From the NCBI GenBank assembly GCA_003952965.2, contig RXIC02000499.1, positions 26,616 through 90,615 on the forward strand: 64,000 nucleotides of DNA, in the 5' to 3' direction. How positions within the stretch are numbered: position 1 is the first letter of the stretch; each line of letters starts with the position of its first letter. Position numbers and translations under genes: made by a program. Below, one piece after another: positions 1 to 10,893 of this stretch. Under the pieces are notes generated by a model. The model saw nothing but the letters and a program-made list of their open reading frames with translations. It did not search any database and was not told where the DNA came from. The stretch is from Morella rubra. Lineage: Eukaryota > Streptophyta > Magnoliopsida > Fagales > Myricaceae.

Positions 1-147
1 CCCGTGATATGAAAAGCATAAATTTAGTCCCTATGATATTAGCTCCGTTTGCCGTTAGTCCCTCTCCGTCATTCCGTTAGCTCATTTGACGGAAAGGACT
101 CCACATCAGCCTTCAGCGCCATTTAATCTCTCCATATCAGCTCAACT
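1..147 (+). repeat. left terminal inverted repeat of the Pack-MULE
   Basis: Pairs with the reverse complement of about 1904-2080. The longest perfectly shared block runs through 'cattccgttagctcattt' (about 72-93), with further matches at 'gtccctatgata' and 'tttaatctctcca'. Similarity is interrupted by small indels, so the element is not recent. Confidence 0.7.
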
Positions 148-419
148 CCATGAGCACTCAAGTCCACATAAGCGAACCCTATCCCACAAGTCTCTCACTT
201 CCGCACAAGATCTACCTCAAATTTCTCAGTTCATTCTTCGCAGAACCTTCCGCAAGATCTACCTCAAAGTTCTCTCATTTTCTCTAAACGCTTGCTCTAA
301 CCTTAATTTGTTTGCACTCTGTAGTAGTCACTCTTCTCATCCGCAAGATCTACCTCAAAATTCCTCTCATTTACTTTTTGAATTTCCTCCATTTGCAACT
401 TATGCCATGCCGTGAAGCA

Positions 420-700
420 CTGAAGCTGCACTGCCTTTGTGAAAAATCTTGGTCTGTAACAAGTCCCAGCAAAAGTTAGACACAGAAGAAGCAGAGCGCC
501 GTCGCTTTTCGTCATCTTCCATCAGATGTGTAGATGGAGTTCCTAAAGATATGGTGCAATCCACAGAAGTCGAAGATGATGTGAAGGAATACATTTCCGA
601 TTCTTCATAGGGCCGTGGTTGGGCATAGAGAATAGCATAAGGTGCTTTGGGTGTGAAACAGTCCACGCGTACACGGCCCCACCATATTCCAGTGGGAGCT
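420..700 (-). pseudogene. captured fragment of a HAN/GATA19-like class-B GATA factor
   Basis: Minus-strand translations carry the N-terminal hallmarks of HANABA TARANU / GATA18-19-type factors: 'MLFSMPNH' near 620-640, then 'MYSFTSSSTSVDCTISLGTP' from 597 downward, 'EDDEKRRRSASS' and 'VSNFCWDLLQTK'. In intact members this is the conserved HAN-type region before the zinc finger, and these factors bind DNA in the nucleus to control meristem and organ boundaries. Here the two halves are in different frames (a shift near 600-620). The GATA zinc finger (C-X2-C-X17-20-C-X2-C) is absent; reading after 'LLQTK' becomes unrelated sequence. It is therefore a captured first-exon fragment and cannot make a functional factor. 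Confidence 0.75.
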
Positions 701-1177
701 GCTGCAACGATGCATCATTGTTTTTTCTTTCTTCTACTTCACTATATCTGTTAATCTCAATGGGTATCCTCTTCAAAATCTAGAACTATATAAAGAAAGA
801 TCAGATGAGTTTCTTTGAACTCAAGCAAAGGGATAGTAAGAGATGGAGAAAGGTGGTTTGGGCAGCTGTGGAAATCAGAATGGGGGGATACAGAGTTTAT
901 AGTTGAAGGGGTTTGAGCAGCGAGTATGAACCAAGCAGTATAGAGATCAAAGCGAGTTGCAATCAGAAAGTGTTTGAGAAAAGCGAAAGCTGAGTCGTAC
1001 GAGAGGGGCTGATAAGTAGGAATGGGTGTTTTTTTTTCGGTAACACTTTAAATAGGATTCAATCATTCGACTGTCTATGTCCTTACAGTAGCCAATCATG
1101 AGGGAAGCAAGCAAGCCTGTCCAAGAACTGAAAGGGAAGTTACAGCTTATGAACATATTGATAAAAGGCATGTTGCT

Positions 1178-1650
1178 TCAGAACTTCTCTACAGTTATAC
1201 CATCTCTGCTCCCGGTTTTGCTCATCCCAGCTGTGAAATGTAGCTTCGATCCATCAAATGAGATACAGGTTACTTTTACCCATATAATCACCTTTGTTTT
1301 CATCCCCTCTATGTCAACTAGCTTCCCTTTCTCCAGATACCCAGTAACAATGGTGAAAAAGAGCAAGACAGATGAGTCCCTGTAGCCCACTTCACAAACT
1401 GTCGGTATGTAGACTGTAAGCTTTCGTGTCTCTTCATTGAACTCATAGTACGCAATTTGTAGCATCACGAGGGGAAATCCCTAGTGCCATGTCATACTCT
1501 TTTAGCAGCTCTGTCAATGGCTTTTGCATTTTTTCCTTTGAGCTTATTAACCAACCATTTGGCTTCACCTTTAATACTGGTTGATAATGAGTTGGTATCA
1601 TCGCCGACGGAGTCGATCTCCTTGTTAGCCTTCTTGCTGAACGAATACAG
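1178..1650 (-). pseudogene. captured DUF538 gene fragment, At5g01610-like
   Basis: Minus-strand reading gives, across at least two frames, most of an At5g01610-like DUF538 protein: 'KKANKEIDSVGDD', 'NSLSTSIKGEAKWLVNKLKG', 'MQKPLTELLKEYDMALGI', then in another frame 'YEFNEETRKLTVYIPTVCEV', 'TGYLEKGKLVDIEGMKTKV' and 'SKLHFTAGMSKT', ending 'ITVEKF' and a stop at 1178. DUF538 proteins are small plant proteins of the SVB group with poorly defined roles. The fragment covers nearly the whole ~170-residue family length. It has frameshifts after 'KLKG' and around the DATN-C/YEF position, plus a short deletion before the C-terminus. Its orientation matches the GATA fragment. Non-functional as read. Confidence 0.85.
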
Positions 1651-1903
1651 CCAACTTGGTTCAATACGTATCCATACCGTTGATTGAGCCGGAGGAATGC
1701 TGATCTCTCTCCCTCTGTATCCAAAAAGATGCAAGAGAAATCCCTATCGGGAAGGAAATTTCTACACAGAGAGAGAGAGAGAGATGAGTTTGAGATTGCT
1801 CCGTTCTTCTCTAGGAAGGGGTGTTGTCTGGTAGCTTTATAAGCTAGTAATAAAATGGCGAAATACCAGTCAGCACCTGCAGTCAATTTCACGTGTCAAT
1901 TAT

Positions 1904-2080
1904 TTGAGCTGACCTGGAGAGATTAAACGGGGCTGAGGGCTAATGTGGATTAATGCTGTCAAATGAGCTAACGGAATGACAAGGAGGGACTGACGACAAA
2001 GTGGAGTTGATATATGGGGAGTAAATTTAAATGATTTATATCATAGGGACACAAATCAATTTTCGCATAAAGCACAGGGA
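1904..2080 (-). repeat. right terminal inverted repeat of the Pack-MULE
   Basis: The reverse complement aligns to positions 1-147, with the terminal 'ccctgtgcttta' corresponding to 'cccgtgatatg' at the left edge of the window. Confidence 0.7.
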
Positions 2081-2089
2081 TAATTTTGT

Positions 2090-2959
2090 ACTATTTAGGC
2101 AAAAAAAAAATTAATTATGTTTTTTTAATTAATTTTTACATTAATTTTTTATTTTTTTATCAAAATATTTTTATTTATTTATATTCTTGTGACATGGTAT
2201 TACATTGGCGGATTGAGGTAGGATTTTTTTTTTTAATCGAGTTGTCAATTTTTACGTGTAAGTGTTGCTCACGTGTGTATTTTCCATCCACTAAGTTGAC
2301 GGCAGGATCAATTTGGTAATTGATCTCACCCCAGGGATATTTTTAGAAAAAATAGAATCCTGAGGACCAAACTGGGAAAAATGTCAAACCTTAGGGACGT
2401 ACGGAGTAATTTAGCTTTTGTTTTTATTTTCCAATCTTATTAGTTTTTCCTTTATTTTGTTTTTTGCCAGTCCGTTCTCTAGTTTTTGATGTAACTCGAT
2501 GGCATTTCTCCAGCATAAGTGAGGGTATTTGATATGAAAAAGAATAATTTGGATAGGGAGAAAGATTATTTTGTAATTTTTTTTTATCATAGTAAAATTT
2601 TGAGTGCTAGAATATTTTGGGCAATCAAAACCATTAATATTCTGATTCAAATGCTATAATTGCTAACAAAACTGTGTTTAACTTGCCATGATAAAAGAGA
2701 AAGCTAACTAATAAGAAGTCAGCCTCTAAGGTAAGCTAGTTTAGCTGTATTCACAATTCTTATCTTTCAAATTTATACTTACGTGTTGGGCTGTAAATGA
2801 ATCGAGTTATTCATGAACAGCTCGAACTAGGCTCGTATAAGCTCAGTTCGTTTAATAAATGAGTCTCGAGTTAAACATCCATTTTTAGCTAGCTCGATTT
2901 TGCTCTACGAATAGAGCTTGAATTCATTTAAAAGCTCATACTAAAAAAATACATATCAT
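2090..2959. other. AT-rich intergenic sequence, no gene recognised
   Basis: Poly-A/T rich. Around 2780-2940 there is a 'gctcgaac...gctcg' stretch of the type common in plant dispersed repeats. No coding homology was seen on either strand. Confidence 0.5.
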
Positions 2960-3896
2960 AAAGAGGGAAATGGACAATTTGGTCATAGTTTTTGACTCGT
3001 ATTTTAAAACAACCGGATCATGTGCTTAAGTTGAGGAGTCTCGACCGCTTGGTATAGCGGTCGACGGTTAGTTTGAAAAGTTAAAAAAAGGTGTTCTGAC
3101 TTCTGACATTATGACCGTTGGTAAGTAACCTGCAGCGGTCGACCGGATGTAGGATCGATCGGTTCGTCGTGAGTTTTTAACAGCTCGACCCCTAACGACT
3201 ATTTTTCTTATGAGGCCTATATAAAGTCATTCCTGCGCCTTTTAAAAGTTGCTGAACAACTTAAATCATTTTGCAAAATAAGAGTGATCTAAAACCTTTC
3301 AATCTTGTTCAAACATCATTCACACATAATCAACACTTTCACATCCTTGTTGTTGTGTGAAGCTTAAGAGATAGAAATTTCTCATTGTAATATCTACTCC
3401 ATCAAGGGAGTTTTAGTGGGCATTTTCGTTCATCCTATACACTTTTAAGAGAGTGATTCTCTTGTTTCCTTTTGATGAGGGTTGTTCATCAAAAGGAGTT
3501 TGGAGAGGTTTGTTCTCAAACTCGTTCTTGAGGCTTGAAGAGGTGTTTCTCAAGCTCAAGTGTAAGGAAGCTCTCCCTTGGTTGAAGGGAGCATAGTGGA
3601 AAAACCTCAAGGCTCGGTAAAGAGCTTGAGGGGTGGATGTAGGCGGGTTTGCCGAACCACCTAAAAATCTTGTGTTTGCTTCTCTTCTTTTATCTCCTTA
3701 CATTGTGCTATTAGTTTCTTGTTCTAAGTTTTATTTCTCTATTTGAGTTGCAATATATATTCTTGTGTTTAATCTTTTATTGCAATCATTCTCTTTGTGA
3801 GACTTGTAGCTAGCAAACACTTTCTAAAGGGTGAGTTTCGAAAAAGTTTTGAAACCCAATTCACCCCTTCTTGGGTTGCCTTAATCCTAGATTTAC
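2960..3896 (+). repeat. 5' LTR of a SIRE/Maximus-like copia element (left edge uncertain)
   Basis: It lies immediately upstream of a primer-binding site and ends 'ttgggttgccttaatcctagatttaca'-style at about 3896. A TATA box, 'tatataaag', lies at 3218-3226. The 3' half closely resembles the 3' half of the solo LTR at 61717-63079: both have a 'ccgaaccacctaaaa' block and an 'acccaattcacccc' block near the end. The start is not sharply defined and no target duplication was found, so the left end may be truncated. Confidence 0.6.
3218..3226 (+). promoter_or_regulatory. TATA box in the LTR promoter
   Basis: 'tatataaag' in the middle of the LTR, about 680 bp before the LTR end. This is where the U3/R boundary of a copia LTR promoter is expected. 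Confidence 0.55.
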
Positions 3897-3898
3897 AA

Positions 3899-3917
3899 TT
3901 GGTATCAAACTTGGTGC
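3899..3917 (+). other. primer-binding site (initiator Met-tRNA type), degenerate
   Basis: 'ttggtatcaaacttggtgc' directly after the LTR corresponds to the usual plant 'tggtatcagagc' site, with a few substitutions. Confidence 0.6.
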
Positions 3918-3948
3918 TCTTTAGCAAGATTTACAATCTTGAGTTAGA

Positions 3949-4860
3949 ATGACAACTTCAAGCAACAACTTTCATGTTGAGGGACTCTCAACATCTAGAC
4001 CTCCTTCCTTTAATGGAAGTGATTACTCCTATTGGAAAGCAAGGATGAAAATTTATTTTCAATCCATTGACTTTGATCTATGGCTTTGTATTTTAAATGG
4101 ACCTCACTACCCTATGAAAGCCGTAGGTGAGACAATTGTCTCTAAGCCCGTGAATGAGTATATCCGATGACGACAAGAAGAAAATTTCTATAAATGCTAG
4201 AGCTATGAACATTCTTTATTGTGCTTTAGAGAGAAGTGAATTCAATAGAATATCTACTTGTGTTAGTGCAAAAGAAATTTGGCATTCTTTAGAAATCACT
4301 CATGAAGGTACAAACCAAGTGAAAGAATCTAAGATAAGCATGCTAGTTCATAGCTATGAATTGTTTAAGATGAAACCGGAAGAAAACATTGGTGACATGC
4401 TTACTAGATTTACTAATATTGTAAATGTTTAAATGCTCTTGGAAAAATGTACACTAACTTTGATTTGGTGAGAAAAGTTCTTAGATCACGCTATTCAAGA
4501 AGCAAAGGACCTCACCAAATTGCCTTTGGAAGAGCTTGTTGGATCCCTTATGACTCACAAAATCACCATGAAGGGACATGAGGAGGAAAGTTAAAAAAGG
4601 AGAAGCATAGCCTTGAAATCCTTCGTAGTTGAGATTGAAGAAGATAATGATGAAGTGGAGATGAGGATATTGCTCTCATGACAAGGAATTTTAGAAACTT
4701 CCTCAAGAGAAAGCAAGGAAGGAAGAACTTCAAAGATTTCAAGAGAGAAGAGCCAAAGAAGGAATACCCAAAGATGGACAACAAGAAGGACCACATCACT
4801 TGCTACAAGTGCAAGAAACCCGGTCACATTAAGGCGGATTGCCACTTCTCAAATATAAAA
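3949..4860 (+). pseudogene. copia gag with zinc knuckle (SIRE/Maximus-like)
   Basis: The start at 3949 is just after the primer-binding site and reads 'MTTSSNNFHVEG...FNGSDYSYWKARM', the typical N-terminus of plant copia gag (UBN2-type). It breaks frame near 4150, resumes with a UBN2-like segment ('ARAMNILYCALERSEFNRIS'), and breaks again near 4430. A CCHC zinc knuckle, 'CYKCKKPGHIKADC', is at about 4801-4842. Gag forms the virus-like particle in the cytoplasm. The several frameshifts and stops show it is dead. A long acidic/coiled-coil segment follows (4880-5420), as in SIRE-type elements. Confidence 0.8.
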
Positions 4861-5579
4861 AGAAAGCTATGAAAGCTACTTAGGAAGATAGCGATTCAAG
4901 CTCCTCCGATGAAGAAGATGAGGGAGAAATCGCAAACATGTGCTTCATGGCTCTAGAAGATGATGAGGTATATTTCTCGGATCTTGAAGATTCAAAACCT
5001 TCATATGATGAATTAGAAAATGCTTTTGATGAGTTATACATTACGTTTGAAAAGCTTAAACTCAAATACAATGTTTTGAAAAAGAAGCATTCACTAGCTA
5101 CAAGTGACCTTGATTCCTTAAATATGAACAAGGAAATTTGAAGCTAGAGAATGAGGAATTGAAACTAAAAGTTTCAACTTTAGAAATTGAGAACAAAGCT
5201 TTCAAAGATAAGGTTACTCATCAAAACACTATTCTTGAAAAATTCACTCAAGGAAGCAAAGCTTTGGAGAACATTCTAAACAATCAAAGATGTGTTTTTG
5301 ACAAAAGTGGTTTAGGCTACAAGCCTCATAAAAATAAAAAGTATTTCAAAAATTCTTTGTCAAAGCTAAATCCTCAAATGAATCTCTTCATACTTGTAAC
5401 TTTTGCAACAAGAATGGACATCTAATATTTGATTATCCTCTTAAGAAACTTGGGTGTAAAGCTCTTAGAAAGGTATGGGTTCCAAAGGGAACTATGGCTA
5501 ACCCAAATGGACCCAAAAAGGTTTGGGTACCAAAAGTTTCATCTTGATTTTGTTTTGTAGGATTCAAGAAAAAAGAAAT

Positions 5580-6960
5580 GCAATAGTTGGTTCTTGGATA
5601 GTGGTTGTTCAAGACACATGACCGGTGACCCATCAAGATTCTCAAGCCTATCAACCATCAAAGGTGGAAATGTAACATTTGGCGACAACTCCAAAGGGAA
5701 AATCATTGGTATAGGTAATATTGGTGGTAACTCTCTTCCTTTAATTGAAAATGTCCTATTTGTTGATAAATTGAAGCATAACTTGCTTAGTATTAGTCAA
5801 CTTTGTGATAAAGGTTATAGAGTTGTATTTGAATCTTCTCGATGCCTTATTGAAAATGTCATAGATGGAAAATTATTGTTTATTGGCCATAGGAACTCAA
5901 ATGTGTACAAGATTGACATTGATCAAAATGCTTGTGTGGATAATTGTCTTGTGGTCAATGTAAATGATAGTTGGCTATGGCATAGAAGATTGGGTCATGC
6001 AAGCATGCATCAAATTTTGAAAATCTCTAAGCATGATCTTGTGAATGGGCTACCTAAATTGAATTTTGAAAAAGACTAAGTTTGTGAAGCTTGTCAAATG
6101 GGAAAACAAGTGAAAACCTCTTTTAAATCCAAAAACTTCATTTCAACTAGTAGACCTCTACAATTACTTCATTTGGATTTATTTGGTCCATCAAGAATTC
6201 AAAGTCTTGGTGGAAAGTCCTATGCTTTGTAATTGTGGATGACTACTCTAGGTTCACTTGATTTTGTTTTTAGCTTCAAAAGATGAAGTCATTCATGAGT
6301 TCATTAAATTTCAAAAAGGGTGCAAAATGCAAAAGGATACACCATTGTGGCCATTAGAAGTGACCATGGTGGTGAATTCGTAAATGAGAAGTTTGAATCT
6401 TTTTGTAGCATGAATGGTTATGAGCATAATTTTTCAACACCTAGAACTCCTCAACAAAATGGGTTGTTGAGAGAAAGAATAGAACTATTCAAGAGATGGC
6501 AAGAACTATTTTGAATGAAAATAAGTTACCAAAATATTTTTGGGCCGAGGCGTCAACACCTCTTGCTATGTTTTGAATAGAGTTTCTATGAGACCCACTT
6601 TGAAAAAAACTCCTTATGAGCTTTGGAAAGATAGAAAACCCAACATCCATTATTTCAAAGTTTTTGGTTGTAAATGCTTCATTTTAAATACCAAAGACAA
6701 CCTTGAAAATTTGATTCTAAAACCGATGTTGGAATTTTCCTTGGATACTCTAATTCGAGTAAAGCTTATAGAGTTTATAACAAAAGGACTCTTTGTGTTG
6801 AAGAATCAATGCATATCACTTTTGATGAAACTAATGGTCTGTTTGAGAAAAATGCAAGTGTAGATATTGAAGGGGAGATGGAAGAACTTGAGATCAAGGA
6901 TAACCCACTAAAAACAAGGAAGCTCAATCTCCAAGTGAAGAAATTATTCAACCATTGCAA
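5580..6960 (+). pseudogene. copia protease, pre-integrase and integrase region
   Basis: Reads aspartic protease 'WFLDSGCSRHMTGD' (about 5588), then the GAG-pre-integrase motif 'SWLWHRRLGHASM' (about 5970), 'CEACQMGKQVKTSF' (about 6085, after an in-frame stop) and 'LLHLDLFGPS' (first integrase Asp region, about 6160). It continues with 'RSDHGGEFVNEKF' (about 6350) and 'TPQQNG' (about 6450), the remaining integrase core. Gene order PR-IN-RT identifies Ty1/copia. Frames change repeatedly and stops occur at about 6078 and after 6510. Pseudogenised. Confidence 0.85.
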
Positions 6961-7094
6961 GGAGAAGGTACTTCACAAGAACTCCCTAAAGAATGGAGGT
7001 ATGCTACTAGTCACCTCAATAGTTAATTATTGGTGATCCCTCTCATGGAACTAGAACTAGAGCTTCACTTAGAAATATTTGTAATCATCTTGCA

Positions 7095-7535
7095 TTTGTC
7101 TCAAATTGAACCTAAAACTTTTCTTGAAGCCGAAAACGACGAAAGTTGGATTTTGGCAATGCAAGAAGAGTTAAACAATTTGAGAGAAATCAAGTTTGGG
7201 AACTTGTCCCTAGACCCAAGGATCAAACCATTATTGGCACAAAATGGGTCTTTAGGAACAAGGTTGATGAGCACGGTACTATTGTTAGAAACAAAGCTAG
7301 ATTGGTTGCTAAAGGCTATAATCAAGAAGAAGAGTTTGATTATGATGAAACATATGCACCCGTAGCACGTTTGGAGATCCATTAGAATGCTTTTGGCCTT
7401 TGCTTGCTATAAAAATTTTATGCTTTATCAAATGGATGTGAAAAGTGCTTTCTTGAATGGATTTATCATGGAAAAAGTCTAACAGGTTTTCAAAATGAAG
7501 CTTATCCAAATTTTGTTTTCAAATTCTCTAAGGAG
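7095..7535 (+). pseudogene. truncated copia reverse transcriptase
   Basis: RT N-terminal motifs are present: '[12 protein letters not shown]', '[20 protein letters not shown]', '[14 protein letters not shown]', 'YAPVARLE' and '[11 protein letters not shown]'. The sequence stops homologously after a GFQNEAYPNFVFKFSK-like reading near 7535, before the YVDD active site, where gypsy-derived minus-strand DNA begins. RNase H and the 3' LTR of this element are missing. Confidence 0.85.
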
Positions 7536-7969
7536 TACATTCGGCAGTAGTGTAGGTACGGGAGGGGTGGCTGGCGCTTCGTCAGTGGACACACAACCTT
7601 TTCACTTAGTCAAGATGCTGCGTCAGGGTTGGCTCCCTTCCCCTACTATTAGGTCTACTGCCATACACAATATGGGTTACCTCTTGGGCTTTGAAGATTT
7701 CTTCGAGCCCTATAAACTTTTGGGCTTCTACCATTAGCTCGGCATATTTCAGGGGATTGTTTCGGGCCAAATGGTGAAAAAAATAACTCTATATAGTTAA
7801 TCCATTTATCACAACCATAATCATCGAGTTGTCGCCGGTGCCATCGACATTGAGGCCTCCCTATTGAACCACACTAAATAGTTGTGAAGGCTTTCACCTG
7901 ATTCTGAGGTATACGATGAGTTGAAGGCTTCCTGATGAGGTGACCAACCAAGAAATGACTAAGGAAAGT

Positions 7970-8986
7970 TGTGCTGAACTCTTTGAAATTATGAATTACT
8001 ATTTGGGAGTGATGGCCAAATCACTTTCGGGCTGACTTCCGTATGGTAAGTGGGAAAGCTTGACACATGAAGGCGTTTGGGACCCTCTGATAGGCCTTAT
8101 GCCCCTTAAAGATTTCTCAATAGTCTGTGGGGTCCCATACCCCATCAAACGTTTTCACGGGTGAGGCTCGATACTTTAACGAGGCTAGATACTCTAGAAT
8201 TTGGTGAGTGAAAGGGGAATATGTTTGTTGAACAAGATTACTCAAAGTTGAAGCATTTTTTTCCCCTTACCTCGCCTCTCATGGTTTCCAACTGCCGTTC
8301 CATCTCCCGAAACCACCTTTCCTGGCGCTTCTCATTTGTCAAAGTCACTTCCCGTTGTTGGAACCCCTCCAAACTGGAAAAGCCTGGAGGCAGTTCTGTC
8401 CTTTCAGGAAAGGCTTGCGAGGAGTGCCGGTCTAACCTTTAGGCATGGGGACTGCCCTCCAAATGGTGGAGTAAGTGTCTGCTTTGGGAGCCCATTTCTT
8501 CTAAACACCTTGAAACGTAATCGAAATTGTTCTTCAGATCCCCAAGATAGTATTGGCCTCCCGCACAGTCTCCGAAGGTCTTGGCTCGATATCCACTGGG
8601 GCATGGACCTTTATGCCATGGGGTGGTTCCTCATTAAAAGATGGCCACAGAGCCAAGTGGGGAAAGCTCCCTCGAGGGGGTGCTTTACGGGCACATGTGG
8701 TATTTGAGCTATTCATGGTGTGCTGGTCATGATTTGAGGGCCACTGGCTTGGGGAAGAGGTGAGTCCTAGATTGTTAAGTTTCCCTTGCCCTAGGCTAGG
8801 CCTTCCGAAGTCATCTGCCAAAGCCTGAAAGAAAGACTTCAGAAAGCATTTTAGTCTGCGGTGGGTAGAGTGTTCCCACATACGATGCCAACTGATGAAA
8901 TCAAAATTAACCGGCCTATCATAAAGTCCACTGGGCCGAGAACCCAAAGGAACTAGGCTAGAAACCCAGCGCTTGGGACCGGCTGA
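7970..8986 (-). repeat. tandem duplication in gypsy gag, copy 1
   Basis: Begins 'gaaagttgtgctgaactctt' and matches 8986 onward across its full length, including 'actctagaatttggtgagtg' and the 'ccaaactggaaaag' block. Unit length is about 1.02 kb. Substitutions and small indels separate the copies. Confidence 0.75.
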
Positions 8987-8987
8987 A

Positions 8988-9945
8988 AGTTGTGCTGAAC
9001 TCTTTGCAATTATGAATACTATTTGGGGGTGATGCCCAAACCACTTTTGGGATGACTTTCGTAAGGTAAGTGTGAAAGCTCGAGACATGAGGGCATCCGG
9101 GACTCCTGATAGGCCATATGCTCTTTAAAGATTTCTAAATAGTCTATGGGGTCCATTGCCCTATCAAACGTTTCCAAGAGTGGGGCTCGATACTTTAAAG
9201 GGGCCGGATACTCTAGAATTTGGTGAGTGAAAGGGGAATTAGTTTGTTGAACAAGATTACTCAAAGTTGAAGAATGTTTTCCCCTTACCTCGCCCCTCAT
9301 GGTTTCCAGTTGTCGTTCTATCTCCCGACATTTGTCAAAAGTCACCTCCCTTTATTTGCGCCCTCCAAACTGGAAAAGTCTAGAGGTAGCTTTGTCTTTT
9401 AAGAAGAGACCTGTGGGGAGTGTCGGTCTGACCGTCGAGCATAGGGACTGCCCTTCAAATGGCAGAGTAAGCATCCACTTTGGGAGCCCATTTCTTCTAA
9501 ACACCTTGAAACGTAACCGAAATTGTTCTTCAGGTCCCCCAAACGGTATTGGCCTCCCGCACAATCCTCGAAGGTTCTGGCTTGATACCCACTAGGGCAT
9601 AGACCCTTATGCCATGGGGTAGTTCCTCATTAAGAGATGGCTGCAGGGCCGAGTGGGGAAAGCTCCCTAGAGTGCTCTACGGGCATATGTGGTATTTGAG
9701 CTGTTCTCGGTGTGCTGGTCATGGTTTGAGGGCCACTGGCTTGGGGAAGAGGTGAGTCCTAGATTGTTAAGATCCCCTTGCCCTGGGCTAGGCCTTCCAA
9801 AGTCATCTACCAAAGCTTGAAAGAAATACTTCGGAAAGCAGCTAATGAAGTCAAAATTAACAAGCCTATCACAAAGTTCACTAGGCTGAAAATTCAAAGG
9901 AACTGGGCTAGAAACCCAGCACCTAGGATGGGCTGAAAGGATGGA
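8988..9945 (-). repeat. tandem duplication in gypsy gag, copy 2
   Basis: Second copy of the ~1.02 kb unit at 7970-8986, slightly shorter through internal deletions (for example around 9640-9670 and 9835-9850). Confidence 0.75.
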
Positions 9946-9960
9946 ACGTTCCCCCTGCCT

Positions 9961-10720
9961 CTTATCAGCAAAGTAAATAATCTAGGACACGGGGTTCTCC
10001 CCGTATGGGGATATCTCCGATGCCTTGTTAGTCCGCTATCTTTTTTTTTTTTCTTTTTCTTTTTTGTATATCTTTTGCTTCCTGTTTTTTCTTAAAGAAG
10101 AACTTACCTTTTTCTGCTTCTTTATCCTCTGTTTTTCTACTAGGCCTTGGCCTACTCCCCTCTCCTTCTTGCTCATTGGTTCAGGGGTGACGGTAATGCC
10201 CTGAGCTACTTCTGCCCAACATTTATTAAGTGAGTCAATATTATTCTCCAGGCTACCATTTCTGTCAGGGAATAAGATGAATAGTTCTTTCCACAGGCTC
10301 CTTTGCCAACTTGGATGTGACCTGCCATAAAGAGGGTTGTCTCCTCCTCCTCCTCCTCCTTATTTGCTGACTTTTAAATGATGTGGGCTTGCTAATTCCA
10401 AATGGGCCTTAACTTGTCTCCTCTCGTCTTGTCCTCCTCCTTCCGAACCATTCATTTCAACGTTGGGCCTTGGTGGTAGCAATCTTTTCCCAAGTTCGAA
10501 AGGCCTACTCCATCAGATAGTACACTTGTATATATAGTGTATACACTATATTATTAATGTGAATATATTTAGGTATACACTATATTACTTTATATTTAGT
10601 AATTAGTAACATTTATATTTCTATAAAGCCTATATACTGTGTATATGCATGTGTTATGGTTTATAAAATGTATATATGTATATGTTATTTTTGTATATAT
10701 AATAAGCATAAAAATTTACT
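9961..10720. other. no gene; probable retroelement flank then AT-rich repeats
   Basis: 9960-10500 is pyrimidine-rich on the plus strand and probably continues the gypsy element (leader or LTR), but no boundaries are visible. 10500-10700 is 'tatata/gtatacac' simple-sequence-like DNA. Confidence 0.4.
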
Positions 10721-10725
10721 AACAT

Positions 10726-10893
10726 GGCGTTTGTTAAAGTAAAATTTTAATAAAATTTTACTTTTATCAAACACACTTTAAAATTTTACTTTTTCTTTTA
10801 TCACTCATTCACTAATTCCAATACCACCTCTTTTTTAACACCAACACAAAACTTTATTAAAATTTTGATAAAATTTTGAAAACAAACACACCA
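10726..10893. mobile_element. MITE-like sequence
   Basis: Starts 'ggcgtttgttaaagtaaaat' and ends 'aaaacaaacacacc'. The ends are imperfect inverted repeats (GTTTGTT.../...AACAAAC), and the interior has several 'taaaattttaataaaatttta' palindromes. No coding capacity. The ends resemble those of the element at 27516-27690. Confidence 0.4.

Larger units (their letters stand above)
1..2080. mobile_element. Pack-MULE-like element with captured gene fragments
   Basis: The two ends are long inverted repeats of each other: roughly positions 1-147 and the reverse complement of 1904-2080. Shared stretches include 'gtccctatgata', 'cattccgttagctcattt' and 'tttaatctctcca'. Between them are fragments of two unrelated plant genes, both read on the minus strand (a DUF538 protein and a class-B GATA factor), and no transposase. 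Long TIRs of over 100 bp plus captured host fragments is the classic Pack-MULE arrangement. The right end is near 2080; the left end may lie just outside the window, so the 9-bp target duplication expected of MULEs cannot be checked. Inference: a non-autonomous Mutator-like element. Confidence 0.7.
7536..9960 (-). pseudogene. gypsy gag region, degenerate, with internal tandem duplication
   Basis: On the minus strand the best-preserved part (9345 down to about 9020) reads 'EYPAPLKYRAPLLETFD', 'DPIDYLEIFKEHMAYQ', then from 9088 'MSRAFTLTLRKSSQKWF'. This matches the Retrotrans_gag pattern of plant gypsy elements ('DPLDHLETFKAHM...CRAFPLTLKG.A..WF'). The next gag segment (esl.YL.RFNRE-like) can be read near 7850-7900. 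All frames are broken. The 7970-8986 and 8988-9945 parts are two diverged copies of the same sequence. No RT or integrase remains. Confidence 0.65.

Noticed and set aside
8336..8707. 123-residue plus-strand frame
   Set aside because: Antisense to the gypsy gag; the same frame is disrupted in the tandem duplicate copy.
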